A DNA stretch of 64,000 bases from Candidatus Micrarchaeum acidiphilum ARMAN-2. GTDB lineage: Archaea; Micrarchaeota; Micrarchaeia; Micrarchaeales; Micrarchaeaceae. The notes beneath the pieces were generated by a model that did no database searches, was not told the DNA's origin, and saw nothing but the letters and a program-made list of their open reading frames with translations. Shown one piece after another: positions 17,001 through 25,140 of this stretch. Location of the stretch: assembly GCA_009387755.1 (NCBI GenBank), contig GG697239.1:1-64000 (forward strand), given 5' to 3'. Numbering within the stretch: the stretch's first letter is position 1; each line of letters begins with the position of its first letter. Position numbers and translations under genes: made by a program.

Positions 17001-20000
17001 ATTCGGCATAGCCAATCTCGGCAGCTCAGGCGTAACCTTCGGATCCCTAATACCACTGGCCATGGCCACAGACTATGCAGACGACAAGTTTATTGTAGGA
17101 ATAGACAGGAATACGATAGGCTTAAATAGCTGCTCTGCTCAATTCGCCATACCTCCCGTTTCATGCAAAAGTGAAGAGTTCGAAGTGGACGCCCTGCTGT
17201 CGAATGGCACAGCAATAACAAGCGAGTTTACTTCTGGAAACATGGGCGGCTTTATTCCGTCCAGTGAAATAGCGGCAGCCCCTGGGGGTCAGTTCGTTTA
17301 TCTGGCGAACCCGTATTTCGGATACCTTGCAGTTTTCAGCGTGGGATCAAGCTCGATATCCTATGCCGGGACGCAGTCTTTAAACTATTCAAACTCAACG
17401 GAAAATTTCAGCATAACAAAATACCTGCAGGACGGCGGTCCATTCAACAACAGCACAATTGCGAATGCGTATGCCGGTGCACCCACGGCAAACGATATAC
17501 AAAGCAACCATCACGTCATTGGAATAACCGATTTCGAAGGCATAAACTATATGCTCGATAACTGGACATTCACTGTTAACGGACTTACATCCACGATACT
17601 CATGCTTAGGGCATTCACCTCAAACGGAACCGAAATACCTATAGACCCTTCGCTCATACCAGACACAGCAGCCGCCAATCCTGCTGCAATATCGACTACA
17701 ACAGGAGGCTCTGGCATAAGATATTTTCCGCCATACGGATGGCCGCTTTCAGCCAACATCTCAATAGGCAACAATAAATACATATCATACTGCGCCGCCG
17801 ATTGCACCTACACTCCAAACACCATAGGATCGAATTCAAACGGATACGAGCCAATAGGGCCATTCGTAAATGCGTATGGAAACCAGCCAAAAGTGAACGA
17901 TACCGCGTTTTCGGCAGCATTCAACGGCAGCCTGATGATACTTGCGCATGCTTATGCTTATAATCCAAATAATCCCATACCTGAGGAGTATTCGGGCTTG
18001 TACACAGAGCTGCTGAATTTTAAGGTGAACCTCGAAAATTATACAAAGATTTCGCTTGGCGCAGATGCGCCGTACAACTGCTTTATAAGCAACTCGGAAA
18101 AGAATACGCCCTGCCTCTACGACACCAACGTTGCCAACATATATCCTCCTTTTGAGGATGTGCCAAGCTCGTTCAACTACGTGCTATCCCAGGGCGCACC
18201 GCAGAATTTCCTGCAGCTTCAAAACCTTGTCTCAACGCTGTTTCCCAATGGGATAAGCTCATCGCAGACAAACAGCGCTGCAAACTCCGACAACGGAGTC
18301 ACACCCAATTACAATGCCATTACCAGCTACCCGAGCACTTCAGGACTTGGAATAACCTCCCTGCCAGAATACATCAATAGCAGCATAGACGGCTACCTTC
18401 TGGTACCCTACTATACAAAATACACACTTTATCAAAAGTGGTCGCCGAATCCCGACCCTCCAAATCCTGGCTCCGATCCGAGCTGTTCGGCATATACGTT
18501 TAATGGCTTAAGCAACGGGAACAGCGGAAACAACGTTGGTGTAAGCTATACGTTCAACGGCTACTCTGTCGCGCAGGCAAACGTGTCAAGAAAGTCCAAC
18601 TCCATAAACGAGACCGTCGCCGGAGGAGCCACATATCTTGAGTACCTTCCTAACGGCAACATATACGCCCCGCAAATTTCAGACGAATTCCTTACCCTCC
18701 CTTCAATAATCAATTACAAGATACTTACGAACAGGTTGCTTGGGAACATAACGGTAAACGACAGCGTGACCAGGAACGGCCTTCCGAACGTTTTAAGCTT
18801 TATAGCGCAGGGTCTTACAAGTGAAATAAACGCTGCAGCCGAAGGCCTTAGCACCCCCTACTTCATAAATTCGACGCACAACTACAATTACCAGCTTCTT
18901 ACCCTTGACCAACAGACAAACTTCAACGGGCAGAGTGCCTCATATGATGGCTATGCACTTCAGGAAATAGTGCCGATATCACCGCAATATGGCACCACAA
19001 GCAGCTCAACATCACCATATTCCAGTAAATTCAATTATACCAACAGCACATTCACTACTTACACGCAGCTGTTTAGCATTTTTACGCGCACTTCATACCT
19101 GAACAGCATGCTCCTTAATGTCAGCGGCAACAAAAACATAATAGGCTACAACAGGCTCATGTACAAGTTCGTTGACGCCTTCAACAATACCATATACATG
19201 CCAGTAGACCTTAACTTTGCAAACATAACATACATAACAGACGCTGCCAATCCAATTGTAAATCCCATAAACCCGAACGAAACGCAAGTAAAGGTTGTAG
19301 GCAACGCAGGATTCAGGAGCGGCATTCTGGGGCTGAAGTACACGCCGCTGCCTGCGGGCTCGCCAATATACATATACTACGACACAAACATAAACTATTA
19401 CAACTCGAGCGTGACGCCCAGTGCGAATCCAACCGCATACTACACCTATGCCTTGAAATGCGCATTCTCTGGCAATGCCACCGGCTGTCAGTACGCCAAC
19501 CCCCTGGCGACAATAACCCAGGGCGTATACGCTTCGGAGGCCAATACGATAAATTTTGCCACGTCATACAATTCGATAGGGCCGGACGAATGCGCAAACG
19601 AATCGAAGAGCCTGCTTGCGGTTCCGGTAAGCCCGCCGGCAGTGTGCAACATATACGGAGATAACGGTCTGCCGTCAGTAAAGTACTCCCCGATGCTTGG
19701 AACATACGAATACTGCATACCGGAATACGCAAACGGCAGCGGAGTAAGCTTCACGCCGCAGCTAGGCCTTGTCAAAACAGTGTATACAAATTCTACGGGA
19801 GGGTTCTCTGCATCGTTCAACGTTTGCGGCATAGGCCAGGAAAGGGTAATAGCCCAGTACTACGGCAATCCCGCTCCAGAGCCGAACATAATCTACCAAC
19901 CCCCGCTAAAGCTGAGCAACGGCACCAACTTCGACCTCCTCAGCAACGAGGAGAAGACATTCGAATACAACTACTCCTATGCGCCGAACGCCACGGTCGA

Positions 20001-20190
20001 AGGTGTCACAATAGGCAATTACGCCTTGGATTTCGGCAATCTTGGTTTGCTGGCAACTGCAGGCACCATAGCCATAGCCGCAGTATTACTCCTATTCCAG
20101 GCATCAAGGCGCCGTCCAAAGCCTAGCGGAAAGCCCGGAGCGCGCTTCCATAACGGCAACAAGAAGACAGCGCACAAAAACGCCAAATAA
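14086..20190 (+). CDS. Giant glycine-rich surface protein with C-terminal membrane anchor
   Basis: A 2,034-residue protein, the largest in the window. A Sec-type signal peptide spans residues 1-28 (hydrophobic core IIAFVLAIVVVLI, then AAA-A-S). Residues about 110-345 form a glycine-rich block of GGxGG and poly-Gly runs with spaced Cys, alternating with short strands of the form I-x-N-N-G-x-I-x-A-N-G, reminiscent of beta-helix adhesins. The remaining 1,600 residues are Ser/Thr/Asn/Tyr-rich with numerous N-x-S/T sites and no family I recognise. One membrane helix (LGLLATAGTIAIAAVLLLF, about 1985-2005) precedes a basic tail of about 30 residues. A TATA-like element at 14058-14070 implies a leaderless start. 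It is followed 35 bases on by a J-domain gene. Confidence 0.8.
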   Translation: MSANKRLIIAFVLAIVVVLINNQAAAASQPNITVQTTILPQNALPVTVMSPVIEQGPTLSCPSGVTNQGDLTISSSETLSGPLCANTILIEGGVTLSTASYSITAIDSFTNNGLVQSSGASGSGGCFNCKSGDGTSGTIYKSGGGSGGRGGNYSAIACAGSGGGGPAASGASGYTFTAFGCGNGGSDAGGGSGGAAACIDPLGCSPTPGNGGSAGGELEIFAKDFINNGEIEANGASGASTNWAGGGGGGGYIRLFITTTNIKDVELGSLEANGGAGGAGKGCEGFSGYGGGGGGGGGGVINVYLLAPIESQIDVSKIYANDVSGGGGGSGCYSGSSGSDGTAEESIIPPTIDVPYGCYGGSTLDNGYCNIYTNSSNPVSASEYSSYAGDGSFAVQSSASSNGAVIPQVLKYNSQDAQWLITCPLSPDPSNTIEYMVTSNASHIAGDRCLASATALNTIVRQHIYISWNQSSPANATVNIAFLNLSDPVVNNLGYSPQSNESTNPNNFVLSNGYDTQSYIFDSVPTQPQSAIWSWHARYADLSNVNVGPLHNQTTLKNLYFYTSPSGGKYTGGANYCNYTYNYEENSIVDQVTNAFITIPINVEGIKFPSYLLFQGSLYQPATVINRAGSAEFSCAADLYYNDPSRCPSGDGLHSATFVGPAEFFYNGALQPGDTPAAPCFPGTSDCLGNWPYTQTVPVFTSNAPSFQGNYIVARSYCTTTFPFTSDCIAWGYNAYRVPIGAMAFKNVTALPYYLYNFSMPATISNVNGRAEFLNLSFDMYSPHNYLAPANYLDSMPLHTGSGFFATDGNGDLVEYPSTEVTNPSNTAFDDPSTDFFTSLSNTVVASLGLLSFLNPKTSQAIGPFRVGQVQEPTYIASSPNDYIYIFNYTSSCGFLCLTSTAKTFLITMRFIPVGYFNMTNYQPNVLEGQLFPSKKAYASAWESYWKKALLEQSANLYVTNVTPITRTTQILFGIANLGSSGVTFGSLIPLAMATDYADDKFIVGIDRNTIGLNSCSAQFAIPPVSCKSEEFEVDALLSNGTAITSEFTSGNMGGFIPSSEIAAAPGGQFVYLANPYFGYLAVFSVGSSSISYAGTQSLNYSNSTENFSITKYLQDGGPFNNSTIANAYAGAPTANDIQSNHHVIGITDFEGINYMLDNWTFTVNGLTSTILMLRAFTSNGTEIPIDPSLIPDTAAANPAAISTTTGGSGIRYFPPYGWPLSANISIGNNKYISYCAADCTYTPNTIGSNSNGYEPIGPFVNAYGNQPKVNDTAFSAAFNGSLMILAHAYAYNPNNPIPEEYSGLYTELLNFKVNLENYTKISLGADAPYNCFISNSEKNTPCLYDTNVANIYPPFEDVPSSFNYVLSQGAPQNFLQLQNLVSTLFPNGISSSQTNSAANSDNGVTPNYNAITSYPSTSGLGITSLPEYINSSIDGYLLVPYYTKYTLYQKWSPNPDPPNPGSDPSCSAYTFNGLSNGNSGNNVGVSYTFNGYSVAQANVSRKSNSINETVAGGATYLEYLPNGNIYAPQISDEFLTLPSIINYKILTNRLLGNITVNDSVTRNGLPNVLSFIAQGLTSEINAAAEGLSTPYFINSTHNYNYQLLTLDQQTNFNGQSASYDGYALQEIVPISPQYGTTSSSTSPYSSKFNYTNSTFTTYTQLFSIFTRTSYLNSMLLNVSGNKNIIGYNRLMYKFVDAFNNTIYMPVDLNFANITYITDAANPIVNPINPNETQVKVVGNAGFRSGILGLKYTPLPAGSPIYIYYDTNINYYNSSVTPSANPTAYYTYALKCAFSGNATGCQYANPLATITQGVYASEANTINFATSYNSIGPDECANESKSLLAVPVSPPAVCNIYGDNGLPSVKYSPMLGTYEYCIPEYANGSGVSFTPQLGLVKTVYTNSTGGFSASFNVCGIGQERVIAQYYGNPAPEPNIIYQPPLKLSNGTNFDLLSNEEKTFEYNYSYAPNATVEGVTIGNYALDFGNLGLLATAGTIAIAAVLLLFQASRRRPKPSGKPGARFHNGNKKTAHKNAK

Positions 20191-20224
20191 GCAAAACTTA
20201 AATATCAATTAATGCATAATAATA

Positions 20225-21856
20225 TTGAGAGGGATGGTAGTAGAAATTGCATTTTTGCTGTTAAGTTTCAATGCTGTCCTAGTCCTGATTCCGGTAATAA
20301 TAATCCTAATACTCATAGCGGCAGCGGCAGGCCTGACCCGCGGAGCCGACATATTTGCCGTTTTCGGAGTTGCATCCATGCTCGGGATTGCTGGAGGCAT
20401 GGGCAAAGGCGGCAAGGGCAAGGGGCTCAAAGCCGTGAGATACGGTGCCAACCCAGTAATCAGGGGAAGGTCTGCCAGGAGCATAGCAAGGCTTGCCAAG
20501 ATCAAAGGCAGCGGAACCAAACTGAATAGGTTTAGGGGCGCAGCAAAGGCCCTGAGGCAGGATTTAAAGGTCCGCGGATTGTCTAGAAGGCCAAGCGGAC
20601 TTGCAAGAAAAGTTGCCGGAAACGCTCCGCTCAGGGAAGCCGTAGACAGGCTGGCCTCTGAAAAGGAGAAGCAGCTTGGCCCGCGCCTGGTACTCGGAGG
20701 CGCAGGGGGGGTGATGGTCGGGGGCGCAGCTACCGAGACTGGCATAAAAAACAGGGTGCATCTGGCGGTTGCAGGAAGCGGCAAAGAAAAGAAGTTTGGC
20801 AGGGCAAATCCCGAGAAGGAAAAACAAAAAAAGGAGAAACTGGGCAGACGTCTTAATCCCCTCAGCGATCAATATCTGTCCGCGGAAAGTCGTGGTCCGC
20901 TTGCGCCAAAGCCGGAATCCGGAGGTGGAAGGGCAACCAAATTCGTAGAGACCAAAGGTTCATACATACACATTGGACATACCCGAAAGATAATATCAAA
21001 GATATCCGGAGAACCGATTATCGGCAAACCAAATCCAGTAAGCATAGTAAAAATACCGCACCATCTATTCATGTTCAGCGGATCGCATCGTGAGGCTTAT
21101 AGTGCCGCCAAGGCTGAGGCAAAACAGAAGGCAGCCAAGGACTACGAAAAATCTAAGGACTATCGCCAAAATGCTGACAAATACCAGCTCAAAAAGATAA
21201 TGGACGAAAACAAAACAGAGATAAACCTCGCTTTGCTTACCGCTGGCATGGGCTTCCTTGCAAAGCGCAGGTTTCTAAAAAATTTGCCGGAGCCGCCTGC
21301 GCCTAAAGATGCGTCAGAAGCCCCTCCAGGGACTGGAAATGGCAAAACAACCGGTTTGGCACCATACCCGTCAAACTCTAATGTTCCTGCTAGCGGCGGA
21401 GATGGTTTACAAAGTAAAAACGTACCAAACCCTATGTCTAAGAAACCTCCTTCAGAAGATGCCTTAGCTGCTCAAAATTATTCTTACTTAAAAGAGCAAT
21501 CCAATGCGGGGTCCGGGACACCTGCGCTTGAGGATCTCCGGGGTGGCGGTTCGCAGTCACACGCCGGCGGAGGCTACTCCAGCGGCGGATCTTCATCACG
21601 CTCCGGATCCTCGCAAAGTTCCGAAAATTCGAATGCGGGCCCGCAGGCGTTTGCAAACTCTTCAAGCCCGTATGCAATACTTGGCTTGCCCGAGGGCTCT
21701 TCATTCGAGGATGCAAAGAAGGCGTTCAGGAAGCTTACGCTGCAGTACCACCCGGACCTTTTCAAGGACGAGGTTCAAAAGCAAATAAATGAGCAAAAGA
21801 TGAAGCTCCTAAATAGTGCAATGGATTCTATCGAAGAGAAATACAATAGAAAATAG
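20225..21856 (+). CDS. Membrane-anchored J-domain protein
   Basis: A 543-residue protein. Residues 5-60 hold one or two membrane helices, followed directly by a strongly basic region (GKGGKGKG, then many Arg/Lys to about 140). The middle is low in complexity and rich in Lys, Glu, Pro, Ser and Gly, so probably disordered. The last 64 residues are a J domain with helix-II/III HPD (509-511) in QYHPDLF, the part that stimulates DnaK ATPase. No DnaK or GrpE is encoded in this window. Start is TTG 20225 or ATG 20234; CTTAAATATC at about 20196-20205 is a suitable TATA box. Its place right after the giant surface protein suggests a role in its export or folding (inference). Confidence 0.78.
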   Translation: MRGMVVEIAFLLLSFNAVLVLIPVIIILILIAAAAGLTRGADIFAVFGVASMLGIAGGMGKGGKGKGLKAVRYGANPVIRGRSARSIARLAKIKGSGTKLNRFRGAAKALRQDLKVRGLSRRPSGLARKVAGNAPLREAVDRLASEKEKQLGPRLVLGGAGGVMVGGAATETGIKNRVHLAVAGSGKEKKFGRANPEKEKQKKEKLGRRLNPLSDQYLSAESRGPLAPKPESGGGRATKFVETKGSYIHIGHTRKIISKISGEPIIGKPNPVSIVKIPHHLFMFSGSHREAYSAAKAEAKQKAAKDYEKSKDYRQNADKYQLKKIMDENKTEINLALLTAGMGFLAKRRFLKNLPEPPAPKDASEAPPGTGNGKTTGLAPYPSNSNVPASGGDGLQSKNVPNPMSKKPPSEDALAAQNYSYLKEQSNAGSGTPALEDLRGGGSQSHAGGGYSSGGSSSRSGSSQSSENSNAGPQAFANSSSPYAILGLPEGSSFEDAKKAFRKLTLQYHPDLFKDEVQKQINEQKMKLLNSAMDSIEEKYNRK

Positions 21857-21890
21857 CAATTCCTCAAGTCCAACGCCCCAAATGCAGGAT

Positions 21891-22610
21891 TCAAATAACG
21901 CGCTTGAGGAGCTCGTTTGCCATGTCCTCGCCCGCGGCTATTTCTGGCATTATTATCCTGTAGGCTCCTGCATGCTCCAGCTTAGATATGCTTCCTAAAT
22001 TGGCCGACCTTGCAATTATCCTTATTTTGCTGTTTCCAGCCTTTGCCGATATGGCTATTAAAGTGTTCTCCATATCGTCCTCAGAGCATGCCACCAGGTA
22101 CAATGCGCGTCTTATTCCGGCCTTCTCAAATGTCAAGCTGGAAGCAGGATCTCCAAGAATTACAAGGTTGCCATTCCTATAAGCCCTTTCTGCGCCCTTT
22201 TCGCTCTCCGATACCACAGTCACCTTCACACCTTTCTTTTCAGCGGCATCTATGAACGTGCTAGCAAAGCCGTTATAAGGTGCAACTATAGTATGTGCAG
22301 ACAGCTTTTTGATCTTTGATTCTATTATTTTGTCCCTTACCCTAACGCTTTTTATGAAGTCAAAAAATATCGATGCAACCCAAACCGTGAACATGACAAA
22401 TACGAGAACGTCAAGCATATCTGCCAGAAGTATCTGTGCGCTTGATCCTATGCCTATGGGCAGGCTGAAATACCTTATATCCATGGCTGCAAGCGCGTTC
22501 CACAGCAGCGCCGATACCGGATCCAGTCCGGCGGAAACCGTAAGCAGGTAGGAGATGAAAAAAATAACAAACGAGAATATTATTATCGCGTAAAGCCTTT
22601 CGTTTTCCAT
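21891..22610 (-). CDS. RCK/TrkA-N channel-like protein lacking a potassium filter (subunit B)
   Basis: A 239-residue protein with the layout of a two-helix ion channel with a cytosolic RCK domain: TM1 (about 7-26), a re-entrant pore-like segment, TM2 (about 65-84), then a TrkA-N-type Rossmann domain. Where potassium channels have T-V-G-Y-G, this protein reads MDIRYFS (43-49), so the canonical filter is absent. The nucleotide-binding glycine motif is also degenerate (PYNGFAST, 111-118). It begins at the base immediately following the stop of the sister gene. It may conduct another ion, act only as a heteromeric partner, or be a membrane sensor. Confidence 0.72.
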   Translation of the reverse strand: MENERLYAIIIFSFVIFFISYLLTVSAGLDPVSALLWNALAAMDIRYFSLPIGIGSSAQILLADMLDVLVFVMFTVWVASIFFDFIKSVRVRDKIIESKIKKLSAHTIVAPYNGFASTFIDAAEKKGVKVTVVSESEKGAERAYRNGNLVILGDPASSLTFEKAGIRRALYLVACSEDDMENTLIAISAKAGNSKIRIIARSANLGSISKLEHAGAYRIIMPEIAAGEDMANELLKRVI

Positions 22611-23378
22611 CTATCTCACCTTCTGCAATATCTTGTTTCCCATCTCCAGGCCTGCAAGCACCTCCGGTATCACGCACATCGTGGCGTTGGCGCGCTGCAT
22701 CTTGGACACCGAATCCTCATCGCGCGCCCTTGTTATTATCTTTACCTTCCTGTTGAGATAATGCGCAGCTACAACCCCGAGCAGGTTTTCAAAGTCGTCC
22801 TCGGAAGCCATGATGACGCACTTTGCCTGTGAAATTGCCGCTTCCTTAAGCACGGCGTCGTCTCCAAAGTCGCCCGTTATGACATTATAATTAAGCAGTT
22901 CCGCAGCCTCAGCCCTAGAATCGTTTTTTTCTATGACGATAAACGGCATGTCCTTGGCCTTCAGTATCTGGCACAGGTCCTCCGACAGTGAATTAAATCC
23001 GCAGACCAAGATTCCGTTCTTTAGCTTGCGTATCCTGAAGAATACAAACCTCTCCCTAAGCCTTATGTTTGTTATCAGGTCAACGATTCCGGCAAGCACA
23101 AAACCTATTACCGCTATCTTGATTATTCCGAGCATAAAAAGTATTACGATAAAGGAAGGGAAGGCCCTGCTGTAGACAGGTATTGCGGCAGAGACCATGG
23201 AGCCCCCGCTGACACCGACGGCGTCAAACAGCGCGCTGGTGGTGAAGTATACTGCGGAGTAGAGTCCCACACCTCTTGACTCTATGAAAAAAACAGCAAA
23301 TACGAATACAAAAGCCACTAGCAATGCAAAGGCAATTATATATTTGACAGGTATCTCTGAACCGGTGCTGCTATTCAA
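22611..23378 (-). CDS. RCK/TrkA-N channel-like protein with altered filter (subunit A)
   Basis: A 255-residue channel-like protein: TM1 12-32, pore helix and filter region 38-60, TM2 74-98, then an RCK-type Rossmann domain from about 122. The filter position reads DAVGVSGG (52-59) instead of T-V-G-Y-G-D: Val-Gly is kept but the second Gly-bearing half is changed. The Rossmann glycine loop is CGFNSLSED, also non-standard, though a strand-2 acid is retained (VIEKND). It is translated in line with the 141-residue TrkA-N protein upstream and subunit B downstream with zero to 15-base gaps, so the products probably assemble together. Confidence 0.75.
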   Translation of the reverse strand: MNSSTGSEIPVKYIIAFALLVAFVFVFAVFFIESRGVGLYSAVYFTTSALFDAVGVSGGSMVSAAIPVYSRAFPSFIVILFMLGIIKIAVIGFVLAGIVDLITNIRLRERFVFFRIRKLKNGILVCGFNSLSEDLCQILKAKDMPFIVIEKNDSRAEAAELLNYNVITGDFGDDAVLKEAAISQAKCVIMASEDDFENLLGVVAAHYLNRKVKIITRARDEDSVSKMQRANATMCVIPEVLAGLEMGNKILQKVR

Positions 23379-23393
23379 CTATACACCACTGCA

Positions 23394-23819
23394 TCACTTT
23401 AATATCTCCTCAAGTATCTCCTTGCTTGCGCTCTTCTGCGGCATTACTATGTAGTCTGCTCCTGCCTCCACCATCTTGTCCCTTACCCTTGCATCGTTTG
23501 CCCTGGTGGTTATGAATATGTCCTTGTTGAGATCCCTTGCAGTAAGCACCGCGAACAGGTTCTTGGCATCGTTGTCCATTGCAAACGCCACCGCCTTGGC
23601 GCCCATTATTCCTGCGTCCTTGAGAACCTTCGGCTGCGTAGCATCGCCCTCTATATACTGGTACTCAAGCGACTTTAGCTTCTCGCAGATCTTAGGCTCG
23701 ATTTCAATCACAATCAGGGGCACCTTGTGCTCGCTTAAAATCTCAACTATCTTCTGCCCCACAACCCCGTATCCGCATACAACCACGTGATTCTTCATTT
23801 CATTTTTTTTCTCAGCCAT
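23394..23819 (-). CDS. Soluble TrkA-N (RCK) nucleotide-binding protein
   Basis: A 141-residue stand-alone Rossmann domain with no membrane segment and no TrkA-C domain. The nucleotide loop is intact (VVVCGYGVVGQKI, about 12-24) and the strand-2 acid is present (VIEIE). Such proteins bind NAD(H) or ATP/ADP and gate potassium channels or Trk/Ktr transporters. It lies directly before two channel-like proteins whose own nucleotide motifs are degenerate, so this may be the ligand-sensing member of the set (inference). It follows the FAD oxidase gene by 15 bases in the same transcript. Confidence 0.85.
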   Translation of the reverse strand: MAEKKNEMKNHVVVCGYGVVGQKIVEILSEHKVPLIVIEIEPKICEKLKSLEYQYIEGDATQPKVLKDAGIMGAKAVAFAMDNDAKNLFAVLTARDLNKDIFITTRANDARVRDKMVEAGADYIVMPQKSASKEILEEILK

Positions 23820-23834
23820 TTGAACAACCCCAAG

Positions 23835-25016
23835 TCAAATATGATTATCCATCCTACTTTTTGGCCCGCGTGCCATGCGCGGTACGTTTCCGAATCTAGA
23901 CGCAGTGAAAAATTTCATATCGTATGGTATCTTCTTTCCATTTAGCATATTTACCGCAATCTCGCCAATTACCGAAGAGAATTTGAAGCCATGCCCAGAG
24001 CAGGGGCTAAGCACAACAACATTTTTTCTGCCTGGATAAAAGTCTATTATAAAATCTTTGTCAGGAGTGTCTGTATATATGCAAGTGGATTTTTCGGATG
24101 GAGCCCCACGGACGCCTGGCATCCTGCCCTTAAGCATCTTATGCAAATACCTTAGATCCCTACTCTCAACGTCCTTTGGTTTATCGTCAATTTTACGCCT
24201 ATAACCGCTCCTATGTATGCCCATCTTCAGTCCTTTGCCCCCAATTTCTGGCACTCCATAGAAACTATTGCTAGAATCCAGTTCCCATACAAACGGAACA
24301 AGATTTTTTGGAGATTGCGTCAATCCTACATTATTTTTAAACCAAAAAACACCGACCTTATGCGGATCTAGCGGCAATTGCATACCATTCTCAAGCTTTT
24401 TGGTCCAGGATCCTGCCGCCAGCACCAGCTTTTTGGTTGAGTATTCGCCCTTGTCCGTGTGCACCAAAATTACATTACCCTTCTCCCTCCATCCTTGCAC
24501 GGTTTCTCTGAAATAAAATTTCGCTCCATGCGCCTTGGCAAGCTTTACATTTGCGCTTATGCATCTCTCAGGAAAAAGAACGCCTCCGTTCGGATCATAA
24601 ATCCCTATCTCATCATCCGCTGGCCTGAACTCCGGGAACCTGGACATTATATCTTTGCTGTTCAAAACGCTATAATCAAGGCCTTCGGCTCTGGCACAGT
24701 CTATCGCGCCCTTTACCATAAATCCGCCTTTTTTGCCTATTACTATAAAACCTGTCCTGGTAATGAGCCTTTTCTCGGAAGCTTTCTCTAGCCTCTTCCA
24801 AAGCGTCAGCGCGCGCCTCAGCATTGGTACATATTTTTGGCCTTCGGAGTACGCAATCCTAAATATCCTTGATCTTCCATGCGAGGAGCCGTTCTTGTGA
24901 TTAAGCCCAAATTGTTCTATGACCGCGGTTTTCATGCCGGACGAGGCTGCATGGTATGCCACGGAGCTTCCCATCGCGCCGCAGCCTACAACAACCAGAT
25001 CATAAATCTTCTCCAC
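23835..25016 (-). CDS. FAD-dependent amine oxidase, monomeric sarcosine oxidase-like
   Basis: A 393-residue flavoenzyme matching the sarcosine/N-methyltryptophan oxidase family in length and motifs: Rossmann loop VVVGCGAMGSSVA (8-20), SSHGRSRIFR (44-53), Cys312 in STCIYTDTPD at the position of the covalent-FAD cysteine, and CSGHGFKFSS (339-348). Such enzymes oxidise secondary or N-methyl amines with O2. An archaeal role in sarcosine, pipecolate or similar amine use is plausible; the substrate is unknown. The start is GTG 25016, only 14 bases after the tRNA-Gln gene on the same strand, so the tRNA and this gene may share a transcript. Three TrkA-N genes follow. Confidence 0.85.
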   Translation of the reverse strand: MEKIYDLVVVGCGAMGSSVAYHAASSGMKTAVIEQFGLNHKNGSSHGRSRIFRIAYSEGQKYVPMLRRALTLWKRLEKASEKRLITRTGFIVIGKKGGFMVKGAIDCARAEGLDYSVLNSKDIMSRFPEFRPADDEIGIYDPNGGVLFPERCISANVKLAKAHGAKFYFRETVQGWREKGNVILVHTDKGEYSTKKLVLAAGSWTKKLENGMQLPLDPHKVGVFWFKNNVGLTQSPKNLVPFVWELDSSNSFYGVPEIGGKGLKMGIHRSGYRRKIDDKPKDVESRDLRYLHKMLKGRMPGVRGAPSEKSTCIYTDTPDKDFIIDFYPGRKNVVVLSPCSGHGFKFSSVIGEIAVNMLNGKKIPYDMKFFTASRFGNVPRMARGPKSRMDNHI

Positions 25017-25030
25017 AACCCTTACCTAAT

Positions 25031-25121
25031 TAGCTCCAGCCAGATTCGAACTGGCGTTTACGGCTCCAGAGGCCGCCGTCCTTTTTTGGTTGCCTTGCAA
25101 TGTCCACTAGACGATGGAGCT
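25031..25121 (-). tRNA. tRNA-Gln(CTG) with an 18-nt intron in the D-loop
   Basis: On the minus strand: acceptor AGCTCCA/TGGAGCT (7 perfect pairs), anticodon stem GCGGC/GCCGT with loop C-T-CTG-G-A, variable AAAC, T-arm GCCAG/CTGGC with loop TTCGAAT, discriminator A, no CCA. The D-region is 18 bases too long. Removing 25084-25101 leaves GTCTAGTGGACAAGGAC, a normal D-arm with GG in the loop. The removed segment folds as TTGC-AAG-GCAA, flanked by bulges ACA and AAA and a three-pair TGG/CCA helix, a relaxed bulge-helix-bulge. The intron is thus near position 20, not at 37/38. A TATA element lies about 30 bases upstream. Confidence 0.85.
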
Positions 25122-25140
25122 AATCGGTTAATTATTCTGT

